Below, one piece after another: positions 9,152 through 17,353 of a DNA stretch of 64,000 nucleotides (positions within the stretch are counted from its first letter, which is position 1; the number at the start of each line of letters is the position of its first letter). The notes under the pieces were generated by a model. It saw nothing but the letters and a program-made list of their open reading frames with translations. It searched no databases and was not told the origin of the DNA. Source of the DNA: Hydromicrobium sp964415365 (GTDB lineage: Bacteria; Actinomycetota; Humimicrobiia; Humimicrobiales; Humimicrobiaceae); assembly GCA_964415365.1 (NCBI GenBank), contig CAYPYW010000006.1, positions 1 to 64,000 on the forward strand, given 5' to 3'. The translations under genes and the position numbers were made by a program.

Positions 9152-11380
9152 ATGCAGAAAAATCATATTTTAACAGGCTACGGTTTTCAGGATAGAATTT
9201 TTCGATTCTTTGTCTTTACTGGTTTTTTTACAATATTTTTCTTATACCACAAAGGCGTTGTTTATCAAAGTCCGGCACTGTTATATGTAATTAATACACT
9301 TATATTTGCCGTATTCATTATCTCTGTTTATAGAATAAAGATAGGACTCTATATTTTTATCTTCTTCATTCCGCTTCTGAATTCACTGACCGTAATTCTG
9401 GGCGTAAAAGGTATAAGGGCTATATTATTTCTGTTTTTTTCGCTTTTTCTGGGCTTTCTTGTAAATAAAGCGGAAAATATCGAAAATAAACTATACCCGA
9501 ATAAATTTGACCTGTATTATGAAAATGAAATCGGGCTGGCAGTATTTACATTTATAATAATCATCTTAATTTCTGTTGCAGTAACCATCTACCGTTATTT
9601 GAATTTTGCGCCTTTTCTATCAACAGAATATTATAATCTTATAGTAAATATAGAAGGCACCGGATCTACTGAGTCTATACAATGGACTATAAAATTTTTC
9701 TTTAATTACATAATAGGATTCGGTCTGTTGTTTATTGTTTTCAATGCTTTTAAGGATATTAGAGATATTATAAAAGCAGTTATTGTAATAATTACTTCAA
9801 ATGTGATCTTCTTTATAGTTGGATTTTACCAGTATTTCTTTAACCCAACCTTTGGCAGTTTCAGGCAGTGGGCCGAAGCTCACCGCATTAACGCCACCTT
9901 TACTGACCCAAATTCACTGGGAAATTACATAATATTGCTGTTCCCTCTGTATATTATATTGATTATTTATTATAAAAGATGGTATCTGAAATTATTATTT
10001 GTCATCCTGCTGGGAGGTTTCCTGCTTATAACTTTTTTCTCGGGTTCAAGAAATGCAATGTTGGGAATTGTAGTGGCACTGATAATATTTATTATTATTG
10101 GGTTGACCAAACTTACAAAAATATTGATCGCGAAAAGCAGGAAGTCCCGAAAAATAAAAAATTTTTCCATAGCCCTGGCCTCGGTTGTTCTTATAGTAAT
10201 CCTTCTTTTTGTTTCTTTCTTTGCAACTCTAATGGTCAGCCGGATTGAGCTAAAAGATAAGTACCGGCCACCTGAAACAGGTATTGCTTTATTTGACAGG
10301 ACTGTGGATACGATATGGATGAGTTACAATGTTTACAGGCAGGCAGGGTTTATAGAAGCTTTCAAGTCAGTTTCATCGGAGAGGCATTTCATATGGGCCC
10401 AGGCTGTGAATATGTTAAGGGATTACAAGATTACCGGTGTAGGACTGGGGAGTTTCATAATCGAACTGCCTAATTATTACGAAATAAACAATTCATCTAT
10501 AAGGATAGTTGATTATACAGGGAACTATTATCTACAGATTCTGTCCGAGCTGGGTTTGACAGGACTGCTGCTTGTACTTCTCATTTTCTTTTTGATGATA
10601 AAAAAAGTATTTTATTATTTTAATAATCAAAAGATAACCGGTAAGAGGGATAAAGTGGACTGGTTTTTGACAGGCTTTTTTATCTCTTTTATCTCTATGG
10701 TTGTACTGTTGTTTTTGGGTCCTCATACCAATTTCAATGAAATCCAGTTTTCATTCTGGCTCATAATTGGGTTGATGCTTGCATTTATGAAGATCAAGGA
10801 GTTTAAATTTTCCAAACCGGATTATAATAATGTAAAAAGTAATAGTAGTGTGAAGAATTATAAGAGCTCCCTGGATGTTGTCAGACAGGTCAGGCTGGAC
10901 CTGAAGCAGAAGATAAGTCTTATACTTATTATTCTGATATTCTTTATTAGTTTCTTTGTTAGTTCCTGGTCAAGTCTATCCATAAATATCAGGCAAAATT
11001 TAGTCGGTTGGGAAAACAAATATGGATTCTACAAAGAGGAAACTTTTGAGGGCAGAAGTATAAGATGGGCGGACATTGATGCCAGCGAGGTTATAGAAAA
11101 ACGCGGAAATAAACTTATTATTCCGGTAAGAGATCTGGATCCTGCGGGACATCTTCTTCCTTTACTTGTAAGATTTTTTATAGATAATAAGCTGGTAAAA
11201 GTGGCAAGAATTAATGACAGTGATTGGCATGATATAGAAATAGATTTGTCCGGATACTCAAAGGAAAAACTTACTTTTACCTTGTCGTGCAGCAGAAGCT
11301 GGGTTCCGAAGGAAAGGGGACTTACAAATGATACAAGAAAATTAGCCATATTAACAGGCAAATTTGAGTTTCTGGAGTGA
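9152..11380 (+). CDS. O-antigen ligase/polymerase-like membrane protein with C-terminal beta-sandwich
   Basis: A 742-residue protein with about 12 hydrophobic helices. It has the Wzy_C/O-antigen ligase pattern: FFSGSRNAMLGI in one helix, a long outside loop, then GVGLGSFIIELPNYYE and YLQILSELGLTGLLL. It probably polymerises or ligates the glycan outside the membrane. After the last helix (about 590-610) comes an outside domain of about 120 residues (GFYKEETFEG, SIRWAD, SWVPKERGL, DTRKLAIL) that resembles domains inserted in the GT2 at 54015 and the GT4 at 55436. It sits just upstream of the ABC exporter pair and is expressed from its own promoter. Confidence 0.85.
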   Translation: MQKNHILTGYGFQDRIFRFFVFTGFFTIFFLYHKGVVYQSPALLYVINTLIFAVFIISVYRIKIGLYIFIFFIPLLNSLTVILGVKGIRAILFLFFSLFLGFLVNKAENIENKLYPNKFDLYYENEIGLAVFTFIIIILISVAVTIYRYLNFAPFLSTEYYNLIVNIEGTGSTESIQWTIKFFFNYIIGFGLLFIVFNAFKDIRDIIKAVIVIITSNVIFFIVGFYQYFFNPTFGSFRQWAEAHRINATFTDPNSLGNYIILLFPLYIILIIYYKRWYLKLLFVILLGGFLLITFFSGSRNAMLGIVVALIIFIIIGLTKLTKILIAKSRKSRKIKNFSIALASVVLIVILLFVSFFATLMVSRIELKDKYRPPETGIALFDRTVDTIWMSYNVYRQAGFIEAFKSVSSERHFIWAQAVNMLRDYKITGVGLGSFIIELPNYYEINNSSIRIVDYTGNYYLQILSELGLTGLLLVLLIFFLMIKKVFYYFNNQKITGKRDKVDWFLTGFFISFISMVVLLFLGPHTNFNEIQFSFWLIIGLMLAFMKIKEFKFSKPDYNNVKSNSSVKNYKSSLDVVRQVRLDLKQKISLILIILIFFISFFVSSWSSLSINIRQNLVGWENKYGFYKEETFEGRSIRWADIDASEVIEKRGNKLIIPVRDLDPAGHLLPLLVRFFIDNKLVKVARINDSDWHDIEIDLSGYSKEKLTFTLSCSRSWVPKERGLTNDTRKLAILTGKFEFLE

Positions 11381-11449
11381 AAAGATTTGAGATGATAGAA
11401 ATGGAACTTTAGGTCATGAATCTTTTGTAATTTTTTTTTAATTCATTAA

Positions 11450-11458
11450 TGTTATAAT
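11450..11458 (+). promoter_or_regulatory. Extended -10 promoter for the ABC exporter genes
   Basis: TGTTATAAT is a perfect extended -10 element. No good -35 lies at 16-18 bp, as is usual for this class. ATG 11511 is 52 bp downstream. Confidence 0.55.
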
Positions 11459-11510
11459 AATCGCTGATTTGAGCAGGAAAGGATAACCTTAAACAGGGTA
11501 TGATAATATA

Positions 11511-12305
11511 ATGTTTTCAGGCGTTAAAACACTTTTTTCGTATAGAGAACTTCTTTTCAGCCTTACAAAAAAAGAGCTTAAGGTAAAATATAGAGGTTCA
11601 GTGCTTGGATTTTTCTGGTCTCTCCTGAATCCTATTTTAACCATGCTGGTTTATTCTTTCGTATTCTCTATTGTGCTCCGGGCAGGGATTCAGGAATTTG
11701 CAATTTTCTTGATCTGTGTTTTGCTTCCGTTTAATTTTCTATCAAATTCTGTCAATTACGGTGCCAGTAGTATTATAGCCAACGGCAATCTGGTAAATAA
11801 GATTTATTTTCCCAGGGAGATTATTCCATTATCAGTTGTACTGGCAAATCTTTTTAATTTCCTTTTGGAACTTGCGGCTCTCTTTATTGTACTGGGAATT
11901 ATGGGTTACAGGTTTTATATCTATCTATACCTGCTTCCAGTGGTAATTTTTATACAATTCTTTCTGGTGGTGGGAGTAACTCTTCTAGTCTCGGCTTTAA
12001 ATGTCTTTTTCAGGGATCTACAGCATCTTATAACCATTATTATGATGGTATGGTTTTTTGGGACCCCTGTTATATATCCGTTAAGTATGGTCCCGGAAAG
12101 ATTTCAGTTTATTATAAAGATCAATCCGATGACCGTATATGCGGCTTATTACCGCAATATCTTCTATTTTGTAAAATATCCTGAGGGAGCAGGATTTCCT
12201 TCTGTTTCTGAAACTTTGACTGCTCTGGGTATCACTATTTTAATGTTCCTTGTAGGCTATTTTATTTTTAAAAGACTGGAGCCCAGATTTGCTGAGGAGA
12301 TTTAG
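11511..12305 (+). CDS. Polysaccharide ABC exporter permease (Wzm/TagG-like)
   Basis: A 264-residue ABC-2 type permease of the usual family length, with about six helices. The amphipathic start LTKKELKVKYRGSVLGFFWS and the following NPILTMLVYSF stretch are typical of Wzm/TagG/RfbA proteins. It would form the membrane channel for a lipid-linked glycan, paired with the ATPase gene that starts 3 bp after its stop. The ATPase carries a Wzt-like glycan-binding tail, which supports an O-antigen or teichoic-acid-type substrate. Confidence 0.92.
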   Translation: MFSGVKTLFSYRELLFSLTKKELKVKYRGSVLGFFWSLLNPILTMLVYSFVFSIVLRAGIQEFAIFLICVLLPFNFLSNSVNYGASSIIANGNLVNKIYFPREIIPLSVVLANLFNFLLELAALFIVLGIMGYRFYIYLYLLPVVIFIQFFLVVGVTLLVSALNVFFRDLQHLITIIMMVWFFGTPVIYPLSMVPERFQFIIKINPMTVYAAYYRNIFYFVKYPEGAGFPSVSETLTALGITILMFLVGYFIFKRLEPRFAEEI

Positions 12306-12308
12306 TAT

Positions 12309-13664
12309 ATGAACAGCGTTAGAAAAGAATATAAGGAAGAAAAAATAAAAAGTTCAGGAAATGATATAGCAGTAGCAGTAAAGTCAGTGACAAAAAGATA
12401 CAGGATACACCACGAAAAAATCCCCAGCCTAAAGCAAACAGTCCTCAAGCTGAAACGCACTACCTATGAAGAATTCCTGGCTCTTGACGATGTCTCGTTT
12501 TCTATAAAACGTGGCGAGACCTGCGGTATAATTGGTCCGAATGGCTCGGGGAAAAGCACCTTGCTTAAGTTAATGGCAAAAATTATACATCCAACTCTGG
12601 GGAAGATAGTTGTAAATGGTTCTCTTTCAGCACTCCTGGAGCTGGGGGCGGGATTTCATCCGGACCTTACTGGCAGGGAGAATATATATATAAATGCTGC
12701 CATACTGGGAATGAAAAAGAAGGATGTGGACAGGAAATTAAATGATATTATTGGGTTTTCAGAACTGGAGAGATTTATAGACACACCTGTAAAGAATTAT
12801 TCTTCTGGGATGTATATGAGGCTTGGTTTTTCGGTTGCCATTAATGTTAACCCGGATATCCTGCTTGTAGATGAAGTCCTTGCTGTGGGGGATCAAGCTT
12901 TTCAAGCCAAATGTTATAAAATCATATATGATTTTATGAGGAGGGGTAAGACAATTATAATTGTTTCCCATGATCTTGAAACCATTTCTGATTTATGCAG
13001 CAAGGTTATATTTTTGAGAGACGGAAAAATAATAGATATGGGAAAACCCCTGGATATAGTGGCGAAATACCGGGCTTATGTTGAAGAGCTGGAGAAAAAA
13101 AGAATCATAGAACAGCAGAGAGCGGAAAGAAAGAAGATATTTAAGACAGTAATTGAGAGCAATCGGAAAGTCATTGATGGAGAAGAAATAAGCAAGCTGT
13201 CAAACTTAAGTATTGATGGAGAAACAATAAACCGGTTTGGGTCAGGAGATGCAGAAATCAGCAGTATAAGTCTTTTAGATAAGAGCGGAGGGGCAGTAGA
13301 TTACTGCAGTTACGGGGATGAGGTAAAAATTGTCTATAAGGTGCTGTTTAAAGAAAGTGTAGAAGAACCGATATTCGGTATTAGGATAACTGATTACCGG
13401 GGTAATATTATTTATGGCACCAATTCCAGATTGAAGAATGTCAGAACTGGTCTGTTTAAAAAGGGCAATGAAGCCACTGTGGCTTTTTCCTTTAAAGTGG
13501 CTCTAATTGGAGGAGAATACTCAGTAACTCCGGCTGTTGGTTACAATGATAATAAAACATACTGTGATTGGATAAATAATATGTTTAACATGAATGTTAT
13601 TCATAGAAATATAGCGGAAGGCCTAGCAGACTTGAATCCGGAGATAAATATAGAAAGGAAATAA
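12309..13664 (+). CDS. Polysaccharide ABC exporter ATPase with C-terminal glycan-binding domain (Wzt-like)
   Basis: A 451-residue protein. The ABC domain spans about 20-255, with Walker A GPNGSGKST, signature YSSGMYMRLG, Walker B ILLVDEVLAVGD and switch HD. It is followed by a helical linker and a C-terminal beta-sandwich (about 310-440; ISSISLLDKSGG, FGIRITDYRGN, GGEYSVTPAVG) like that of Wzt, which recognises the finished O-antigen in E. coli O8/O9. The long tail suggests export waits for a terminal sugar modification. It starts 3 bp after the permease stop, so the pair is co-transcribed. Its 3' end converges on the minus-strand GT4 gene 27 bp away. Confidence 0.93.
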   Translation: MNSVRKEYKEEKIKSSGNDIAVAVKSVTKRYRIHHEKIPSLKQTVLKLKRTTYEEFLALDDVSFSIKRGETCGIIGPNGSGKSTLLKLMAKIIHPTLGKIVVNGSLSALLELGAGFHPDLTGRENIYINAAILGMKKKDVDRKLNDIIGFSELERFIDTPVKNYSSGMYMRLGFSVAINVNPDILLVDEVLAVGDQAFQAKCYKIIYDFMRRGKTIIIVSHDLETISDLCSKVIFLRDGKIIDMGKPLDIVAKYRAYVEELEKKRIIEQQRAERKKIFKTVIESNRKVIDGEEISKLSNLSIDGETINRFGSGDAEISSISLLDKSGGAVDYCSYGDEVKIVYKVLFKESVEEPIFGIRITDYRGNIIYGTNSRLKNVRTGLFKKGNEATVAFSFKVALIGGEYSVTPAVGYNDNKTYCDWINNMFNMNVIHRNIAEGLADLNPEINIERK

Positions 13665-13691
13665 TATCAACGTTATTTTAGAAAATGTTTT

Positions 13692-14846
13692 TTACAGTAT
13701 GGTTTTATTATAAATATCCAGTGTTTCTTGTGCGGTTTTTTCCCAGCTGAATTTTTTAGCCTGAATTAATGACTTTTCTTTTAGCTTCTCTTTTATCTCT
13801 TTATTTTCAAGGATATTCAGTATCTGGTTTTGAAGTTCTATGTCATCACCCGGTGGCACGAGAATCCCTGCGTCCCCGGTTACTTCTTTAAGGGATGATG
13901 TATCCGAAGCTATTACCGGAAGGCCACAGCTCATTGCTTCGAGGATAGGAAGGCCAAAACCCTCGAAGAGGGAAGGATAGACAAATAGCTCTGCCTGATT
14001 ATATATTTGAACAAGGTCGTCATCCGGGACTCTGCCTGTAAATAAAATGTCTTCTCTATAAGGGCTTTTTTCTCTTTCAAGATAAGCAGCCTCGCTTTTC
14101 CATCCTGTTCTTCCTACTATTACCAGTTTATAATCGTAGGCAGTATTTCTTTGTTTTATATGATCAAAAGCTTTAATTAAAGTTATAAAATTCTTCCTGG
14201 GCTCTATAGTTCCTACAGAAAGGATATATTTTTTGTTTATTTTATATTTTTTAAGCACATCTATATCCTTTTCTTTTTCGGACAATTTCTTGAATATATT
14301 ATCTGCTGCCAGATAAATTACTTCTATCTTAGACGGGTCTATTTGGAAGAACTTAGCGATATCACTTTTGGTACTTTCTGAATCCGCAATTATTTTCCTT
14401 GAAATATGTGCGTTTTTTTTAACTTCCCGGCTATATTTTTTTATGAACCAGTCGAAGTTAAATTCGGGAAATCTTATAAAAGCAAGGTCATGAATGGTTA
14501 GAATGATATTCTTGTTTAAAGTAGGGGGTATAAGGTAATCAGGACAGTGAAGGATATTGGCTTTAAAACCCAGTAGCTCAACAGTCGGGAACCTGATTTT
14601 GTCCCACAGGTTAAGTTTTTTTGAGGTTGTATTATAAAAGTAAAGTTTTATTTTACTTTCAGGGTGATTTGATTTTAAATCATAAATTATCGGTAAATGT
14701 TCTTCTGTAATATATCTTCCGGTCAGGATATATGTATTTTCTCTATCAATTTTTAGGAGATTTCTTACCAGGTTTATTATATACCTACCTGAGCCTATGT
14801 CCTGGCCATGATTTAAAACAGTGGATATATCTATACCTATTCTCAT
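13692..14846 (-). CDS. Family 4 glycosyltransferase
   Basis: A 384-residue retaining GT-B enzyme of normal length. The C-terminal donor domain shows ILSVGTIEPRKN, then LFTGRVPDDDL and FVYPSLFEGFGLPILEAM with the E-x7-E motif, and ASDTSSLKEVTGDAG. The N-terminal acceptor domain begins MRIGIDISTVLNHG with a glycine-rich loop. This mannosyl- or rhamnosyl-transferase-like type usually works on the cytoplasmic face on a lipid-linked acceptor. It is the second gene of a two-gene minus-strand operon, 15 bp after the fusion gene. Donor and linkage are unknown. Confidence 0.9.
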   Translation of the reverse strand: MRIGIDISTVLNHGQDIGSGRYIINLVRNLLKIDRENTYILTGRYITEEHLPIIYDLKSNHPESKIKLYFYNTTSKKLNLWDKIRFPTVELLGFKANILHCPDYLIPPTLNKNIILTIHDLAFIRFPEFNFDWFIKKYSREVKKNAHISRKIIADSESTKSDIAKFFQIDPSKIEVIYLAADNIFKKLSEKEKDIDVLKKYKINKKYILSVGTIEPRKNFITLIKAFDHIKQRNTAYDYKLVIVGRTGWKSEAAYLEREKSPYREDILFTGRVPDDDLVQIYNQAELFVYPSLFEGFGLPILEAMSCGLPVIASDTSSLKEVTGDAGILVPPGDDIELQNQILNILENKEIKEKLKEKSLIQAKKFSWEKTAQETLDIYNKTIL

Positions 14847-14861
14847 GGTATGGTTTTTATA

Positions 14862-17228
14862 TTAACTGATTTTATCGATAAATTCATGAATAAGTTTAGG
14901 TTCGTATTGTAATTTACTGTGCAGTAATTTTTTTAAGTTTTCATTTTCAATTCGTATTCTGGTATTTTCCAGATTAATCAAGTAATTAGTGTATTCCTCG
15001 TATTTTTCATTTCCTATTAAGACAAATAATCTCTGATATATACGGTGTAAGTTTAACACAGAGTAAACAGGTTCATTTTTGATCTCATCGTAAAAGTTGA
15101 ATTCTCCCCAGCAATACTTAAAAATATCGGCATCCGAAAGCAACCTCGAGAATTGGATATTTGGCCTGCATTTTTTTAAATAATCCAGGCTTTCATTGAA
15201 GTCTCTTATGATATTCCGGGCTGTATTCTTTAAACTTTTATCCTTTAAATTTTGTTTTTGTATATTTAATTCTATGTCCATTATTCTTTTGAGGTTTTGT
15301 GCTTCAGCATTTTTATAAGCAGTTTTTAGAAGATTTAATTTTTGATAATAGTATTTGTTCTGGAAAAAGGAGGCGTCATCCCTGAAACTATAAGCATATT
15401 TGTGATAACAAACTGCAGTCGGGCATGATTGGAATTTATAACCTAAAGTATTTGCCCTGTAACAAAAATCTATATCCTCATAAAACAGAAAGAAAGTGGG
15501 ATCCACTTTTCCGACTATTAAATCATCAAAGGCCTCTTTTTTAATAAAAAATGAGGTAAAAGAACCCCCAAAAACATTTTCAGGTCTGTTATATTGCTGC
15601 ATGTCCAGTTGTCCTTTGCCTGTGTATCCAATGTACAGGCTGTTGTCTATATAGGTTCCGACACTCTCGATATATTCCTGCTGGTAGTAGAATTTAATCT
15701 TGGGCGCCAGCCCAATATAACTTTCATCCAGGTTGTTAATCTGGCTTACCAGCTCTTCTATAGCTTTAAAATTATAAACTACATCAAAATTTGATATCAG
15801 CACGTACTTAGCTGTTATTTTTTCAAGAGCGCGATTTATTGCCTCTCCAAGGCCTAGATTTTCGTCGGAGTAAATTATTTTTAAATCTTTGTACTGCTTT
15901 TTAATGGAGTCAAGAGTATCATTCTGTGAATTATTATCAAAAATAGTGATCTCTATATCTTTATAGGTCTGGGTTTTGATGGAATCTATACATTCTTTCA
16001 TACAGGGATAAGATGATTCGTAATTGACGATGATCACGGCTACTTTTTCGTCTTTTTCTATTTTACTTTTATCCACCTCATATGCAGGTTTTATGTCAAC
16101 TTCTTTTATGTTAAGTAATTTTCTTATTTCTTTATCATATTCTTTAACGGATTTGTCCCAGGTGAATTTTTTTGAGAATTCTTTTGCTTTTTCACCAAAT
16201 TCTTTTCTAACTTCCGGTTTATTTATGAGAATTGTTAATTTTTTGGTAAATTCTTTACTGTCTTTTGCTATGGAGCCGGTTTCATTATTCATTAAAACCT
16301 CAGGATGTGCCCCAATATTGTAACAGACTACCGGCTTGCCGAAGTTCTGTGCTTCAACAACCGGTAGGTCGAAACCTTCCCAGTGAGAGCAGGTCGTATA
16401 TATATCGCAGGATTTATAAATCAAGGGCATAATATCTTCCGGTGCATTTTTAATGGAAAGTATTCCCTGGTTTCTTAATAATTCTTCATCGTTCCTGGAG
16501 CCGTATCCAACAGCAAGAAGTTTGATATGGTTATTTTCCCGGTGCAGGTGGTGATAGATTTTTGTAAGTTCTTCCAATCCCTTATAAGGTTGATTCGAAA
16601 AATTCAATCTTCCCACGAATAATAATAAGATATCTTCTGGCTCAACGCCTAACTGTCTCTTAAAATCTTCCATTTCTTCTTTTGAAAAATCAATTTTTTG
16701 ATAATGATTACTGCCATTATAGATATAGGTAGCTTTCTTTCTTATCCTCTTTGGCAGGCAGTTAAGAAGGTATTGCGATACAGTTATTACTTTGCCGGCT
16801 TTATTGAAGTATGACAGATTCTGGCTAATTTCCATATATTTGAACCGGAGTCTTCTTTTGAATGGCAATCCGCTTAAAGATATTATTCCGTGATCAACCA
16901 CCAGGGTTGGTTTATTTAATTTTGGAATTAAGCTATAGAATGGAAAGGACTGTATTATAAATAAATCTATATTTTTATTATTCAAATAGGGGGCAAATCT
17001 TCTAATCATTCTCTCGTAAACGATGAGATTATCTATAGGTTTAGTGTAAGGAAATTTTTTAATTTTATAGGCTTTTCTGTCTGTAAAGGTTTCATCAAAA
17101 TAATTACAATATACTTCACAGTTGTAACCTATTTTTGCCAGGCCATCCGCAAGTCTATCTACAACTAAATCTACTCCATGGCCCTTGATCATTCTTTCTG
17201 TTATGAAAGCAATGTTTACTTGTTTCAT
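14862..17228 (-). CDS. Bifunctional glycosyltransferase: GT4 then GT2
   Basis: A 788-residue fusion. Residues about 1-375 are a GT4 enzyme (ITERMIKGHGVDLVVDRLAD; LLFVGRLNFSNQPYKG; THWEGFDLPVVEAQNFGK-type motif with E-x7-E). Residues about 395-650 are a GT2 enzyme (VAVIIVNYESSYPCMKECID, FDNNSQND, NFDVVYN in place of the usual DxD, FYEDIDFCYRA). A helical tail ends the protein. The two activities probably add successive sugars. The divergent neighbour at 17354 has the opposite order, GT2 then GT4. The start is ATG 17228. Confidence 0.9.
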   Translation of the reverse strand: MKQVNIAFITERMIKGHGVDLVVDRLADGLAKIGYNCEVYCNYFDETFTDRKAYKIKKFPYTKPIDNLIVYERMIRRFAPYLNNKNIDLFIIQSFPFYSLIPKLNKPTLVVDHGIISLSGLPFKRRLRFKYMEISQNLSYFNKAGKVITVSQYLLNCLPKRIRKKATYIYNGSNHYQKIDFSKEEMEDFKRQLGVEPEDILLLFVGRLNFSNQPYKGLEELTKIYHHLHRENNHIKLLAVGYGSRNDEELLRNQGILSIKNAPEDIMPLIYKSCDIYTTCSHWEGFDLPVVEAQNFGKPVVCYNIGAHPEVLMNNETGSIAKDSKEFTKKLTILINKPEVRKEFGEKAKEFSKKFTWDKSVKEYDKEIRKLLNIKEVDIKPAYEVDKSKIEKDEKVAVIIVNYESSYPCMKECIDSIKTQTYKDIEITIFDNNSQNDTLDSIKKQYKDLKIIYSDENLGLGEAINRALEKITAKYVLISNFDVVYNFKAIEELVSQINNLDESYIGLAPKIKFYYQQEYIESVGTYIDNSLYIGYTGKGQLDMQQYNRPENVFGGSFTSFFIKKEAFDDLIVGKVDPTFFLFYEDIDFCYRANTLGYKFQSCPTAVCYHKYAYSFRDDASFFQNKYYYQKLNLLKTAYKNAEAQNLKRIMDIELNIQKQNLKDKSLKNTARNIIRDFNESLDYLKKCRPNIQFSRLLSDADIFKYCWGEFNFYDEIKNEPVYSVLNLHRIYQRLFVLIGNEKYEEYTNYLINLENTRIRIENENLKKLLHSKLQYEPKLIHEFIDKIS

Positions 17229-17289
17229 AATATTAAAAAATTATTGGTTCAATACATTTTACATTACTTATTGTTTAAAATAAATTGTT

Positions 17290-17298
17290 TGTTATAAT
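17290..17298 (+). promoter_or_regulatory. Extended -10 promoter for the 17354 operon
   Basis: TGTTATAAT (17290-17298) is an extended -10, with TTGTTT at 17271-17276 as a weak -35 (16-bp spacer). An AGGAG ribosome site (17340-17344) lies 9 bp before ATG 17354. Confidence 0.6.
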
Positions 17299-17353
17299 TT
17301 ATCCTAATCTAGGTCAATGCCTTAATCTGTTTTATTTCTAGGAGTTTATTTGA